Origin: Bifidobacterium myosotis
Lineage (GTDB): Bacteria; Actinomycetota; Actinomycetes; Actinomycetales; Bifidobacteriaceae
Direction of reading: 5' to 3'
DNA length: 64,000 nucleotides
Assembly: GCF_002259745.1 (NCBI RefSeq)
Contig: NZ_MWWW01000004.1
Location: 248,001-312,000, forward strand
The stretch's first letter is position 1, and the number at the start of each line of letters is the position of its first letter. A model generated the notes under the pieces. It saw nothing but the letters and a program-made list of their open reading frames with translations, was not told the DNA's origin and did no database searches. This document shows, piece after piece, positions 8,195 to 17,504 of the stretch. The translations under genes and the position numbers were made by a program.

Positions 8195-8515
8195 TCAGAG
8201 TATCGCCTCAGAAGCCACACCGAGGCATCGGAGGACATTCCCACCAGCGGTTTGTATCACCGGTAATTGAGGATTGAGATTCTGCCTCTCCCCAGCCGCC
8301 CGCGCCTACCCGGCCGCTTCACGAGTCGGGCAACTCCCCCGCGTCGCAACGCATCATGCCTATGCTCGGGTATGGTGTACGCGCGCGTTCCGCTCGAGAT
8401 GCCGCGCACATGTTCCCGTCCACTTCCGAACACGAGGCTTGGATACGGCGCTCGACATGGCGTTTGATATGGCGAAGGCGGAAACGACGACGACAATGCG
8501 AGGAGGGCATGGCAT

Positions 8516-9400
8516 ATGGCAGTTGAGAAGACCGGCCAGAGGGCCGCAATACCGACTGTGACGCTGCACGACGGCACAACGATGCCGCGGCTGGGCATGG
8601 GTACGTGGCATCTGGCTGAGGGCCGCCGCCCTGAGCGGCAGGAGCTCGCCGCGCTGCAGGCTGGTCTTGACGCCGGAATCACGCTGATCGACACCGCCGA
8701 GATGTATGCCGACGGACGCGCGGAATCATTGGTGGGCCATGCAATCGCGGGACGCGACCGGTCCCAGCTGTTTCTGGTCTCCAAGGTCTACCCGCATAAC
8801 GCCGGGCGCGCGCATCTGCGTCGCAGCCTGGAGGCGTCGCTCAAGCGGCTCGGCACCGATTATCTGGATATGTATCTGCTGCACTGGCGTGGTTCGGTGC
8901 CACTGGTCGAGACCGTGGAGTGCATGGAACAGGCCAAGGCGGACGGGCTGATCCGCAACTGGGGCGTGTCGAACTTCGACACCGATGACATGCGTGAACT
9001 GTTCGGCGTTCCGGGCGGCGACGACTGCGCGGTCAATCAGGACCTCTATCATCTCGGCTCGCGCGGCGTGGAATTCGACCTGCTGCCGTGGATGGACGCG
9101 CACAACGTACCTCTGATGGCGTACTGCCCGCTGGCGCAAGCGGGCACTTTGCGCGACGGCTTGCTCGATTCGCTCGCCGTGCGCGATATCGCCACGGCAC
9201 ACAACGTCGAGCCCATGCAGGTGCTGCTCGCATTCGTGCTGCGACGCCCCGATACCATCGCGATTCCTTGCAGCGGCAGCGCCGGGCATGTGCTCGACAA
9301 TCTCAAGGCGCTTGATATCGCGCTTGGCAAGGACGAGCTCGCGGCGCTGGACGACGCATTCCCCGCACCGACGAGCAAAGAACCGCTCGACATGGAGTAG
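8516..9400 (+). CDS. Aldo/keto reductase
   Basis: A 294-residue NADPH-dependent oxidoreductase of the AKR fold. The catalytic tetrad is visible as Asp and Tyr in LIDTAEMYADG (about residues 58-68), Lys in FLVSKVYPHN and His in YLLHWRG. The C-terminal IPCSGSAGHVLDNLKA is the cofactor phosphate-binding segment. It is close to the DkgA/YeaE-like group. AGGAGGG lies 10 bases before the chosen ATG; an upstream ATG at 8509 is not in a better context. A HAD phosphatase starts 12 bases after the stop and is probably co-transcribed. The physiological substrate is unknown. Confidence 0.88.
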   Translation: MAVEKTGQRAAIPTVTLHDGTTMPRLGMGTWHLAEGRRPERQELAALQAGLDAGITLIDTAEMYADGRAESLVGHAIAGRDRSQLFLVSKVYPHNAGRAHLRRSLEASLKRLGTDYLDMYLLHWRGSVPLVETVECMEQAKADGLIRNWGVSNFDTDDMRELFGVPGGDDCAVNQDLYHLGSRGVEFDLLPWMDAHNVPLMAYCPLAQAGTLRDGLLDSLAVRDIATAHNVEPMQVLLAFVLRRPDTIAIPCSGSAGHVLDNLKALDIALGKDELAALDDAFPAPTSKEPLDME

Positions 9401-9411
9401 CATAGCCGGAC

Positions 9412-10023
9412 ATGGTCAACGACGTCATCTTTGATTTCTGCGGTGTGCTGGTGGATTGGCAGCCGCGACGCGCGTTGGACGGATTGTTCCCCAAGCAGGA
9501 TATCGACGCGTTCTTCGCCGATGATGATCGCTGCGGATTCATGTATTACGACGATCTGCACGATCGCGGTACCGACTACCCCGAGCTGCTGCCCGCATAC
9601 GAAGAGGAATACGGCACACGATTAGCCCAAATGATGCGCGCCTATGCGGCACACATCGATCGCACGCTGGTCGGTTTAATGCCCGGCATGCCAGAGCTAC
9701 TGGCCGATCTCAAGCAGCGGGGCGTCCGCGTATGGGGATTGACGAACTGGGGCCGGGACACATGGCCCGTCATGGCGGGTCGATTCCCCCAGCTGATCGA
9801 GGCGTTGGACGGCGTCGTCGTCTCCGGCCGCGACGGCGACGGTGCCGCCAAACCGGACGAAACGTTCTTCAGCCTCGCGCTCGAACGGTTCGGTGTGGAC
9901 CGCGCGACCACGCTCTTCGTGGACGATTCCCCGTACAACATCGACGGCGCACGAGCCGCCGGGTTGCCAGCCATCCGGTTCGTCGACGCCGCCGGGGTGC
10001 GCGCCCGAACCCTCGGAGCGTGA
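9412..10023 (+). CDS. HAD-superfamily hydrolase, YihX-like subfamily
   Basis: A 203-residue haloacid-dehalogenase-fold protein. Motif I is FDFCGVLVDW near residues 7-16, motif II is LTNWG, motif III is the Lys in AKPDETFF, and motif IV is LFVDDSPYN. The second Asp of the usual DxD motif is replaced by Cys, as in the DxGGVL-type subgroup that often hydrolyses sugar phosphates. The cap is the helical type. It likely forms a two-gene unit with the aldo/keto reductase. Substrate not inferable. Confidence 0.82.
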   Translation: MVNDVIFDFCGVLVDWQPRRALDGLFPKQDIDAFFADDDRCGFMYYDDLHDRGTDYPELLPAYEEEYGTRLAQMMRAYAAHIDRTLVGLMPGMPELLADLKQRGVRVWGLTNWGRDTWPVMAGRFPQLIEALDGVVVSGRDGDGAAKPDETFFSLALERFGVDRATTLFVDDSPYNIDGARAAGLPAIRFVDAAGVRARTLGA

Positions 10024-10286
10024 CGAAACACCCAATCCCTTCCCCTCCCGCGCTTCCTTCCCCGCCTCCATTCCGCGAGCCGGACACGCCCGGTCCGCGA
10101 GCTGGTCGTCGATTGCGGCGACCAACCGCCTTGCTCTAATATGCCTTCGGTTCATTAATGTCCATATAACGGACTTTATCATTCACATAATGAACATATA
10201 ACCAGTGACCGCTGAAGGGGCGGCCAACCGCGGCACGTAACTGAGCGTCCGCGGCCAAAAGGATATCAGGGTGGCGGAGGGTAATC

Positions 10287-10925
10287 ATGGTCGCGTTTTC
10301 TCTGACGGCCAACAACGAAATCGGCCCGCAGGCCGTGTGGAAAGCGGTTCCGCTGGGACGCTTGGAATTCCCACAGGTGAGCGAACCGTATGACGGCGCA
10401 TTCGATGACGATTTCTGGCCGAGCAGGCATGAAGAATACAACCGGCTCGAATGGGATGCGATGGACTGGAACGCCATCCGCAGTCAGATGAATCTGGCGT
10501 CGGACCAACTGGAGAAGCACCCCGACGCATCGCCCGACCTGGAATTCGACGTCCCTTCAATACGGGAGCGCACATTTCTGGAGATGTGGTTTGGCTACGG
10601 CGATCCGAGTGTCGAAGCCACGGCCATCAGCGGCGAGCGTACTGGTGACACCGGAAACGCCGATAACGCCGACCGCGCCAACACCATCGACAACACCGAC
10701 CACATCGATACCACCAATCACACCAGTACGGAAAACGCGGCAGACCACACGACCGAATCCACGCCGGTCCGGTATCGCGTCGGTTACGGGCAGCATCGCA
10801 TCTGCGCGTACGCCGACTATCCGATGGGCACGCGCGACCGCAATCTGATGCGGATTCCCGCATCGGGATTCCTGCCGACCGGCCCTCTTTCCCCAGAGAC
10901 GCGCATACCCGTGCTCACGCACTGA
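10287..10925 (+). CDS. Conserved-looking hypothetical protein with a Thr/Asn/Asp-rich linker
   Basis: I do not recognise this 212-residue protein. A GGAGGG site sits 7 bases before the ATG and a methyltransferase gene follows 53 bases downstream on the same strand. Residues 1-110 are acidic and Trp-rich (DDDFWPSRHEEYNRLEWDAM), suggesting a folded domain. Residues about 115-155 are a low-complexity linker of Asp, Asn, Thr and Ala. The end (YRVGYGQHRICAYADYPMG) again looks structured. No signal peptide or membrane segment is evident. Confidence 0.6.
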   Translation: MVAFSLTANNEIGPQAVWKAVPLGRLEFPQVSEPYDGAFDDDFWPSRHEEYNRLEWDAMDWNAIRSQMNLASDQLEKHPDASPDLEFDVPSIRERTFLEMWFGYGDPSVEATAISGERTGDTGNADNADRANTIDNTDHIDTTNHTSTENAADHTTESTPVRYRVGYGQHRICAYADYPMGTRDRNLMRIPASGFLPTGPLSPETRIPVLTH

Positions 10926-10978
10926 GCACTCACTGAGCACGAGCGAGCCGGATGCGCTAGACGAACAGGACAAACGCT

Positions 10979-12457
10979 ATGAAGACGAACAGAAATCACC
11001 CCTGTGCCGTGGTCACCGCAAAGGCCGCGCACTCGATTGAAGAGGGACATCCCTGGGTGTACGAAGGCGAAGTGAGGCGGTTCGAGCTGCCTTCAGGCGA
11101 TTCATGGGACAATAACGGTTCGCTCAAGCCTGGGGCATGGGATTCGACCGGCTCCGGAGAGGCGGCGGATTCCGCACAATCCGCGGATTCCGCACAATCC
11201 AAGCAATCCGCACAATCTGCACGGCAGCAGCGCCCCGCCAACGACTTCCGCGAGCGCCGTCGTCGCAAAGAGCTCCTCAACGCACCCCAGACCGAGGACG
11301 ACATTATTCCGCTCGAGGCCTTGCCCGACGGCTCAATCGTGGACGTGGTGAATCTCAAAGGTTCCTATCTCGGTACCGGCCTGCTGTCCCGGCACAGCCG
11401 CATCCGCGTGCGTCTGGTGACGCGCAACGCCAACGATGATTTCTCCCCCGCGTTCTGGGAGCGCAAGGTTCGCTGGGCATGGGAATACCGGAAAACCGTG
11501 ATGGGCGACGATTTGTCCGCCTGCCGCGTGATCTTCTCCGAAGCCGACGAGTTCCCCGGTCTGATCGTCGACCGGTTCAACGATGTGCTCGTCACTCAGA
11601 CGTTGTCCGCCGGCATGGAACGCCTCAAGCCTGTGGTCTTCCCGGCACTGCTCAAGGTCTTCGCCGAAGACGGGGTATCACTGCGCGGCATCTACGAGCG
11701 CAACGATGTGGCCACGCGCTCGCTGGAGGGACTGGAGCAGACGACCGGCTGGTGGACGCCTAAATCAGACGATGACACTGATGCCGATTCAGACCTGACC
11801 GTCACCGACATCACCGAGAACGGCGTCCGGTATCACGTTGACTTCGCAAACGGCCAGAAGACAGGCTTCTTCCTCGATCAGAAGTACAACCGCAGGGCTG
11901 TGGCGCGTCTGGCCAAGGGGCGGCGCGTGCTCGACTGCTGCACGCACACCGGCTCCTTCGCCCTCAATGCGGCACTCGGCGGTGCGGAATTCGTACGCGC
12001 GGTGGACGTATCCGAAACCGCCATCGACATGGCACGGGAGAACGCGCGGCTCAACGGACCGGATATCGCAGGCCGCATGGACTTCACCGTCGCCAATATC
12101 TTTGACCTGCTGCCCGAGCTGGAGCGCACGCATAACCCTGAACGCTTCGACTTCATCATCCTTGATCCGCCTGCGTTCACCAAGAGTCGCAGGACCATCG
12201 GCTCGGCTGCACGCGGCTATCGGGAAATCAATTATCGGGCAATGCGCATCCTGCCGCGCGGCGGCTATCTGGCGACCTGCTCCTGCTCGCATTTCATGGA
12301 TCATGAGCATTTCAAGCGCATGCTCGCCGAGGCAGCGCAGGATGCCGGTGTGCGCCTGCGCCAGATCGAAGAGCGACAGCAGGCTCCGGACCATCCGATT
12401 GTCTGGGGCATTCCTGAAACCGACTATCTCAAGTGTCTGCTGTTCCAAGTGGTGTAG
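10979..12457 (+). CDS. rlmI: Class I rRNA large-subunit methyltransferase, RlmI-like
   Basis: A 492-residue SAM-dependent methyltransferase. The N-terminal PUA-like region (HPCAVVTAKAAHSIEEGHPWVYEGE) is followed by the EEHUD and Rossmann parts: SAM motif I DCCTHTGSFALNAA near residue 319, motif IV FIILDPPAF near residue 393, and the C-terminal CSCSHFM segment that is typical for the m5C RlmI/RlmK-type family. Residues about 50-100 are a Ser/Ala/Gln-rich insertion (EAADSAQSADSAQSKQSAQS) inside the PUA part, absent from the usual ~400-residue homologues. AGGAC precedes the start. Target C1962 of 23S rRNA is inferred from the family. Confidence 0.82.
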   Translation: MKTNRNHPCAVVTAKAAHSIEEGHPWVYEGEVRRFELPSGDSWDNNGSLKPGAWDSTGSGEAADSAQSADSAQSKQSAQSARQQRPANDFRERRRRKELLNAPQTEDDIIPLEALPDGSIVDVVNLKGSYLGTGLLSRHSRIRVRLVTRNANDDFSPAFWERKVRWAWEYRKTVMGDDLSACRVIFSEADEFPGLIVDRFNDVLVTQTLSAGMERLKPVVFPALLKVFAEDGVSLRGIYERNDVATRSLEGLEQTTGWWTPKSDDDTDADSDLTVTDITENGVRYHVDFANGQKTGFFLDQKYNRRAVARLAKGRRVLDCCTHTGSFALNAALGGAEFVRAVDVSETAIDMARENARLNGPDIAGRMDFTVANIFDLLPELERTHNPERFDFIILDPPAFTKSRRTIGSAARGYREINYRAMRILPRGGYLATCSCSHFMDHEHFKRMLAEAAQDAGVRLRQIEERQQAPDHPIVWGIPETDYLKCLLFQVV

Positions 12458-12878
12458 CGTGTAGCCATTCCACGACCGCGATACGGCCATGAGTAGGATG
12501 CGACGATCCGAAATCAGGCAGTCATTGCGGAAATTCCGCGCGAATCGACAACACCATACGGAACGCACCCTGCCGACCGCGCCGCGCTGCGTGCAATACC
12601 AGGCCATGTCATCCTCGAGCTCACAGCCGATCAGCCGCACACCGGCGCGCGGCCCTTCCCCTCACGCCGCTGCGATACCGGGACCAGACCCAACTTGTCG
12701 AGACCGAGCAGCACCCGGCCATCGAACGCGAAAGACCCACTGGTAAGCCGCGCGGTTTTCTTCATTTTTCTTTCACGCAACGAGGTAGTACCGAATGTGC
12801 CGAGTGCATTCGTCGGCAACAGTGACTCATCCATGGATGTGAACACACTTACTATTCGCCAATGTCTGCGGTAAGAGC
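12458..12878. other. Intergenic region, no supported gene
   Basis: A minus-strand frame ending near 12631 contains a protein-like stretch (SFAFDGRVLLGLDKLGLVPV) and another frame nearby reads IGCELEDDMAWYCTQRG. Together they could be a frameshifted, decayed gene, but I cannot assign a family and no start signal is present. Confidence 0.3.
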
Positions 12879-13086
12879 GGGACGGAAATGCATTTCCCCC
12901 GATTTTGCACTTGCGTCCCGCTCTCATTTTCGCTCGCCTGTCTGGGAGCTATTGAGGAATGGCGGAATTCCAAGGATTTGCAGTCCTTGCCAGTGGGACG
13001 GAAGTGCAATTCCGCCGGTATTGCGTTTGCGTCCCGAATTCGAGCGGAACGCAAGTGCAGAATCGCTGATTTTGCGTTTGCGTCCC
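12879..13086. repeat. Cluster of three related hairpins
   Basis: Three stem-loops share the arms GGGACGGAA-TGCA and TGC-TTGCGTCCC. They span 12879-12919, 12995-13035 and 13044-13086. The third has a changed left arm (CGGAACGCAAGTGCA). Between the first two lies a smaller stem (CAAGGA / TCCTTG). They occur in the gap between two genes whose 3' ends face each other. Confidence 0.6.
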
Positions 13087-13221
13087 AATCCTGAGCCGCT
13101 GTGGAGTCGTATCGAAACCACTATGGCTCTTGACCATGCGAGGCCACAGGCACTTGACGGCCGTAGGCGGAAGAACACCGCCGTGCATTCGGCTTTAGGT
13201 ATTCGGTGGGGCGAAGACTTC

Positions 13222-13462
13222 GGCGCCTCATATCCTGCGCCATATAATCCGTTGACTGAATCCGTTGACGAAATGACCGCCCCTCAGTCCAGCTTCGCGG
13301 GCCAACTCGCTCTGCAAATATGGACGCACTCCGCGCGCGGCTTGCCGTCTCGACTGCCGGCTCGCACGCTGTCCGCAAACAGCTCCGCCGCTTGCTTCAC
13401 GGCAACGGTCCCGCAAGGGGAGCCAACGATATATTCAACGATTGCTGACGCGGGACACTAGG
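13222..13462 (-). repeat. TIR element, copy 2
   Basis: Same family as copies at 3937, 24515 and 36893. Recognisable are CCCCTCAGTCCAGCTTCGCGGGCC, split by the family landmarks, the GGCTCGCACG block, CACGGCAACGGTC, GGGGAGCCAACGATATA and the end CAACGATTGCTGACGCGGGACACTAG. The ends carry the ATTCGTTGA-type inverted repeat in degraded form. It has the same orientation as copy 1. Confidence 0.7.
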
Positions 13463-13481
13463 CCGAATGGATCTCAGACGC

Positions 13482-13544
13482 AAAAACCGCACCCTGATTG
13501 CCGAACCGGAATCATTCCAGTCCAGCAATCGGAGTGCGGTTTTA
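13482..13544 (-). terminator. Bidirectional terminator between convergent genes
   Basis: Arms AAAACCGCAC-CTGATTGC and GCAATCGGAGTGCGGTTTT form a long stem with A/U runs on both sides. On the minus strand it ends GGTTTTTG, fitting termination of pgi about 140 bases after its stop. Confidence 0.75.
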
Positions 13545-13645
13545 TACCGGAAGCCCCTTCGCCAGAAGGCGCTTCCCAAGGAGATCAGAACTCGCGGGTG
13601 TGGACGGTCGCCAGACCGGCCACCAAACAAGCACTGCGCGACGCA

Positions 13646-13698
13646 GCGAACCGCGAGTTCTGATTGAAGCGGAGCGAAAATCAGAACTCGCGGTTCGC
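13646..13698. repeat. 20-bp perfect inverted repeat over the pgi stop codon
   Basis: GCGAACCGCGAGTTCTGATT (13646-13665) is the exact reverse complement of 13679-13698, which contains the last codons and stop of pgi. The spacer is 13 bases. A further direct copy of ATCAGAACTCGCGG is at 13580-13593, exactly 100 bp from the one in pgi. Confidence 0.8.
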
Positions 13699-15381
13699 GC
13701 GGTAGAACTGAATCAGGCTCTGAGTGGAAGCGTCCTGAGCGGCCAGGGCGTCGTCATCCTTGGAGATGGCCGGGGTGATCTGCTTGGCCAGCTGCTTGCC
13801 GAGCTCGACGCCCCACTGATCGTAGGAGTCCAGACCCCACACGGTGCCTTCGACGAAGGTGATGTGCTCGTACAGGGCGATGAGCTCGCCGAGGGAGAAC
13901 GGGGTCAGAGCCACGCCGAAGATGGAGGTGGTCGGGCGGTTGCCGGTGAACACGCGGGCCGGGACGATCTCCTCCGGGGTGCCCTCAGCGCGGACCTCGT
14001 CGGCGGTCTTGCCGAACGCGAGGGCCTTGGTCTGCGCCAGGTAGTTGCCGAGGAACAGCTCGTGCACGTCCTGGTCGCCGTCCTTGGTCGGGTTCGGGGT
14101 GTTGACGAACGCGATGAAGTCGGCCGGGATGAGCTGGGTGCCCTGATGGATCAGCTGGTAGAAGGCGTGCTGGCCGTTGGTGCCGGGCTCGCCCCAGAAG
14201 ATCTCGCCGGTCTCGGTGGTGACGGGGGTGCCGTCCCAACGCACGGACTTGCCGTTGGACTCCATGGTCAGCTGCTGCAGGTAGGCCGGGAAGCGGTGCA
14301 GGTACTGGTCGTACGGCAGCACGGCGTGGGAGGCGGCCTTGAAGAAGTTGCGGTACCAGACGTTCAGCATGCCGAGCAGCACCACGACGTTCTTCTCGAA
14401 CGGGGTGTTGGCGAAGTACTCGTCGATCTCGTGGAAGCCGTGCAGGAACTCCTCGAAGCGGGCCGGGCCGAACACGACGGCCAGGGAGGTGCCGACGGCG
14501 GAATCGACGGAGTAACGGCCGCCGACCCAGTTCCAGAAGCCGAAGGCGTTGTTCGGGTCGATGCCGAACTCCTCGACCTTCTCCAGGTTGGTGGAGACGG
14601 CGACGAAGTGCTTCTTGATGGCCTCGGCGCGCTGGGCGTCGTCGCCCTTGGCGATGGCGCCGTTGGCCTCGAGCTCCTCGAGCAGCCAGGTGCGGGCCTC
14701 ACGGGCGTTGGTCAGGGTCTCCAGGGTGGTGAAGGTCTTGGAGACGATGATGAACAGGGTGGTCTCCGGGTCAAGGCCCTTGGTCTTCTCGGCCAGGTCG
14801 TTCGGGTCGATGTTGGAGATGTAGCGGGCGGAGATGCCGGCGTCCGCGTACGGCTTCAGGGCCTCGTACGCCATGACGGGACCCAGGTCGGAGCCACCGA
14901 TGCCGATGTTGACCACGGTCTCGATCTTGCGGCCGGTGACGCCGGTCCACTTGCCGGAACGCACATCCTCGGCGAAGGCGTAGATCTTCTCGAGGGTCTC
15001 ACGCACGTCCTTGACGGTGTCCTGACCGTCAACGATGTACTTGCCCTCGTCCTCGACCGGACGACGCAGCGCGGTGTGCAGCACGGCGCGGTCCTCGGTG
15101 TTGTTGATGTGCACGCCGGTGTACATGGCCTTGATGCGGTCGCCGAGCTTGACCTCGTCGGCAAGGAAGGTGAACAGGCGCAGGGTTTCCGGCTTGATCA
15201 GGTTCTTGGACAGGTCGAAGTGCAGATCACCGGCGTCGAAGCTCAGCTCCTTGACGCGGTCGGGATCTTCGGCGAACCACTTCTTGAGGTCGACGCCTTC
15301 GGCCTGGAGCTCGTCATAATGCTTCTGTAGCGCCACCCACGCGGGGGTCTTGGTGGCGTCAACGGGCGGATTGATGGCCAT
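13681..15381 (-). CDS. pgi: Glucose-6-phosphate isomerase
   Basis: Interconverts glucose-6-P and fructose-6-P in the cytoplasm, feeding the fructose-6-P phosphoketolase (bifid) shunt. The 566-residue length is usual. Visible are [23 protein letters not shown] (sugar-phosphate loop), [11 protein letters not shown] and the second PGI signature in the [17 protein letters not shown] segment with its catalytic Lys. The start [13 protein letters not shown] has GAAAGGAATG-type ribosome sequence just upstream. Its 3' end is part of a 20-bp inverted repeat. Confidence 0.97.
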   Translation of the reverse strand: MAINPPVDATKTPAWVALQKHYDELQAEGVDLKKWFAEDPDRVKELSFDAGDLHFDLSKNLIKPETLRLFTFLADEVKLGDRIKAMYTGVHINNTEDRAVLHTALRRPVEDEGKYIVDGQDTVKDVRETLEKIYAFAEDVRSGKWTGVTGRKIETVVNIGIGGSDLGPVMAYEALKPYADAGISARYISNIDPNDLAEKTKGLDPETTLFIIVSKTFTTLETLTNAREARTWLLEELEANGAIAKGDDAQRAEAIKKHFVAVSTNLEKVEEFGIDPNNAFGFWNWVGGRYSVDSAVGTSLAVVFGPARFEEFLHGFHEIDEYFANTPFEKNVVVLLGMLNVWYRNFFKAASHAVLPYDQYLHRFPAYLQQLTMESNGKSVRWDGTPVTTETGEIFWGEPGTNGQHAFYQLIHQGTQLIPADFIAFVNTPNPTKDGDQDVHELFLGNYLAQTKALAFGKTADEVRAEGTPEEIVPARVFTGNRPTTSIFGVALTPFSLGELIALYEHITFVEGTVWGLDSYDQWGVELGKQLAKQITPAISKDDDALAAQDASTQSLIQFYRANREF

Positions 15382-15804
15382 AGGATTCCATTCCTTTCAC
15401 TTTCATCAGTGACTGGAGCGCCCTTGCACACGGCTCGGATGCGTTCCGTATCACCAAACAGAATACTCACAAATTCGGACATGAACAGAACAAAAACATT
15501 CAGTGTCCGTTTGATGGCAAGTTGGCCAACATTAGCCACCGAAATACGCCGAAATGCACCGGACCCATGCCGACCGTCGTGCACACCATCTGCTCGTCGC
15601 CCGGCGAAGGACGGGAGACATATGGCATGGCACCGCCGCAGGGACCGCCATATCCGAGTCCGTAGGGCACGAACGGGCCGGAAGTACGCGGCATACACGT
15701 TGCGCGACATGGCACGGCGGGATGCGTTAGGCTTCGACAGGGGATGCGACACAAGCCGAGAAAACCGTTCTGCCACGGCCGCGACACAGCAGCACGCCAC
15801 CCGA
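15382..15804. other. Intergenic region between pgi and tRNA genes
   Basis: This 420-base stretch must hold the pgi promoter on the minus strand. I see no supported gene, tRNA or strong repeat in it, and no copy of the AGCGCT-centred AraQ operator. Confidence 0.5.
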
Positions 15805-15833
15805 TTGGACTTTTCCAGAGAATGCCTTATACT
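15805..15833 (+). promoter_or_regulatory. Predicted promoter of the tRNA pair
   Basis: TTGGAC and TATACT are separated by exactly 17 bases. Transcription would start near 15840, about 37 bases before tRNA-Thr. Confidence 0.75.
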
Positions 15834-15876
15834 TAATTTCTTGTGCGCGGCTGGCGAAAGGCCTACCGCGAACCAA

Positions 15877-15949
15877 GCCACTTTAGCTCAGTCGGTAGAG
15901 CGGCTCACTCGTAATGAGCAGGTCGTCAGTTCGATTCTGACAAGTGGCT
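15877..15949 (+). tRNA. tRNA-Thr (anticodon CGT)
   Basis: A complete 73-nt cloverleaf: acceptor GCCACTT/AAGTGGC, D-arm GCTC/GAGC, anticodon stem GCTCA/TGAGC with loop CTCGTAA giving CGT, and T-arm GTCAG-TTCGATT-CTGAC. Discriminator T; CCA is not encoded. Confidence 0.95.
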
Positions 15950-15958
15950 CGAGCACCA

Positions 15959-15988
15959 CCCTAGGTAGGTTCGTCCGCCTAGGGTTTT
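15959..15988 (+). terminator. Hairpin with U-run between the two tRNAs
   Basis: CCCTAGG and CCTAGGG pair across a 13-base loop, followed by TTTT. It would end or pause transcription just after tRNA-Thr and before tRNA-Leu. Confidence 0.7.
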
Positions 15989-16013
15989 GCATATCAGCCG
16001 GTAGAACCGGCAC

Positions 16014-16095
16014 GCGAGAGTGGCGAAATTGGTAGACGCGCAGGATTTAGGTTCCTGTGACTTCGGTCTTGCGGGTTCGATTCCCGTCTCTCGCA
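16014..16095 (+). tRNA. tRNA-Leu (anticodon TAG)
   Basis: An 82-nt class II tRNA with a long variable arm. Acceptor GCGAGAG/CTCTCGC, anticodon stem CAGGA/TCCTG with loop TTTAGGT giving TAG, T-arm GCGGG-TTCGATT-CCCGT. Discriminator A; CCA not encoded. Confidence 0.95.
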
Positions 16096-16174
16096 CCCCT
16101 TCCGGCATCCGGCGAATCGGGCCCTTCCCGGCCGTATTGTTTTCCTGTGCGCCTTTCTGAGGTACATTCCACGC

Positions 16175-16266
16175 TGCTTAGGTACCTACGCGCCGACTAC
16201 GCACCGACGCATCACACGCGATTCGGCCTTGCCGGCGTCCGCTGTTCTCCGGAACCTACCTAAGCA
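16175..16266. promoter_or_regulatory. Widely spaced 10-bp inverted repeat upstream of the AEC transporter
   Basis: TGCTTAGGTA (16175-16184) and TACCTAAGCA (16257-16266) are perfect inverse copies separated by 72 bases. A third AGGTAC lies at about 16160. The layout fits either paired operator half-sites with DNA looping or a long RNA stem. Confidence 0.4.
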
Positions 16267-16383
16267 ATGATGAATGCACCTAAAAATCCGCAGGCTCCTT
16301 CCGCAATCGTCCACAATGCCTTCCATACCGCGCCGCAATGCGATGGCCCCGGTTATCATGAGCATGAAGTAAGGGAGTGAACC

Positions 16384-17385
16384 ATGTCCGCAATACTGAC
16401 GCCGGTCGGCCTGTTGTTGATTATTCTGACCGGATACCTGTTCCGGCGTTTCGGCCTGTTCGGCAAACGCGATTACCGCATTCTGCAGACCGTTGAGTTC
16501 GACATCGTGCTGCCGGGTGCCATCGTGTACTCCTTCGCGACGAATCCGCACGACATCTCGCTGCTGTGGATCTCCGTATTCGCCTTCTTCTGCTCGCTGC
16601 TGCCGGTGGTGTTCATCTTCCTGACCACGCGGCGCCGCAATGTGACCGACCGTGCCTTCCTGATGCTCAACGGCGCGGGCTTCAACCTCGGCTGCTTCTG
16701 CTTCCCGGTGGTCCAGTCGTTCTGGGGTGCAGGTGCCGTGGTGCCGGCAGCCATGTTCGATATCGGCAACTGCGTGATGGTGGCCGCCGGCACCAACGTG
16801 CTCACCCAGCAGCTCCTGCACATCCAGCCGGGCAAGACGCTCGCGGAACAGCACGCCGGCGCGGCGCCGACCCTGCCATATGTCAAGCCGAAGGACAAGG
16901 ACGCCAAACGGCTCGCTCGGCGCGCGCTGTGGCGGACCATCGGCAAGAGCTTCTTCGGTTCCGTGCCCTTCGACACGTATCTGCTGATGATCGCGCTCAC
17001 CGTGTTCGACGTGCATGTGCCCGCATGGATCGCCACGTTCTGCCAGCCGCTGAGCAACGCGAACGCCTTGGTCTCGATGCTGATGGTGGGTATGCTCATG
17101 GATCTGCCGCAGTCGAAGCACGATGTGAAGGAAGTGCTTGCCGTGGTGGCATGGCGTGTCCCGTTCAGCATCGCCTTCGCATGCGCGGCGTGGTTCCTGC
17201 TGCCGTTCTCCGCATCGATACGCGCGGTTGCCGTGATCTGCACGCTCGCGCCGATCGCCATCTTCTCGACGCTGTTCACCGACAAGGTGCTCGGCAACGC
17301 CAAGCTCGCCGGCTTCTCACTAGCGCTGACGGCCATGATCTCGCTGGTGCTCATGGCCATAGCCCACATGCTGATGGGCGTGTGA
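16384..17385 (+). CDS. AEC-family (auxin efflux carrier-like) transporter
   Basis: A 333-residue integral membrane protein with about ten hydrophobic segments in two five-helix halves, joined by a basic cytoplasmic loop (residues about 160-190, KPKDKDAKRLARRALWR). Features such as LPGAIVYSFATNP in the second helix and NANALVSMLMVGMLMD in the second half fit the AEC/PF03547 fold. Members export or import small organic acids; the substrate here is unknown. AAGGGAG lies 8 bases before the start. It follows tRNA-Leu and faces the FemAB gene tail to tail. Confidence 0.85.
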   Translation: MSAILTPVGLLLIILTGYLFRRFGLFGKRDYRILQTVEFDIVLPGAIVYSFATNPHDISLLWISVFAFFCSLLPVVFIFLTTRRRNVTDRAFLMLNGAGFNLGCFCFPVVQSFWGAGAVVPAAMFDIGNCVMVAAGTNVLTQQLLHIQPGKTLAEQHAGAAPTLPYVKPKDKDAKRLARRALWRTIGKSFFGSVPFDTYLLMIALTVFDVHVPAWIATFCQPLSNANALVSMLMVGMLMDLPQSKHDVKEVLAVVAWRVPFSIAFACAAWFLLPFSASIRAVAVICTLAPIAIFSTLFTDKVLGNAKLAGFSLALTAMISLVLMAIAHMLMGV

Positions 17386-17387
17386 GG

Positions 17388-17429
17388 GGTGCTGTCGCGG
17401 CAAACCACGTCGTTTACCGCGACAGCACC
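17388..17429. terminator. 13-bp perfect stem-loop between convergent genes
   Basis: GGTGCTGTCGCGG and CCGCGACAGCACC pair perfectly around a 16-base loop directly after the AEC stop codon. There is no U-run, so it may be a bidirectional pause or mRNA 3'-end stabiliser. Confidence 0.5.
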
Positions 17430-17504
17430 GAACATGCGGAACGCCGGTCGCCGATTGCCTTGAACTCGGCAGAACGACGGCGCCCGCGAACGCCCCGCAT
17501 ACGC

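Noticed and set aside
13498..15330. 610-codon open frame opposite pgi
   Set aside because: Shadow of a strongly codon-biased gene; no recognisable domain.
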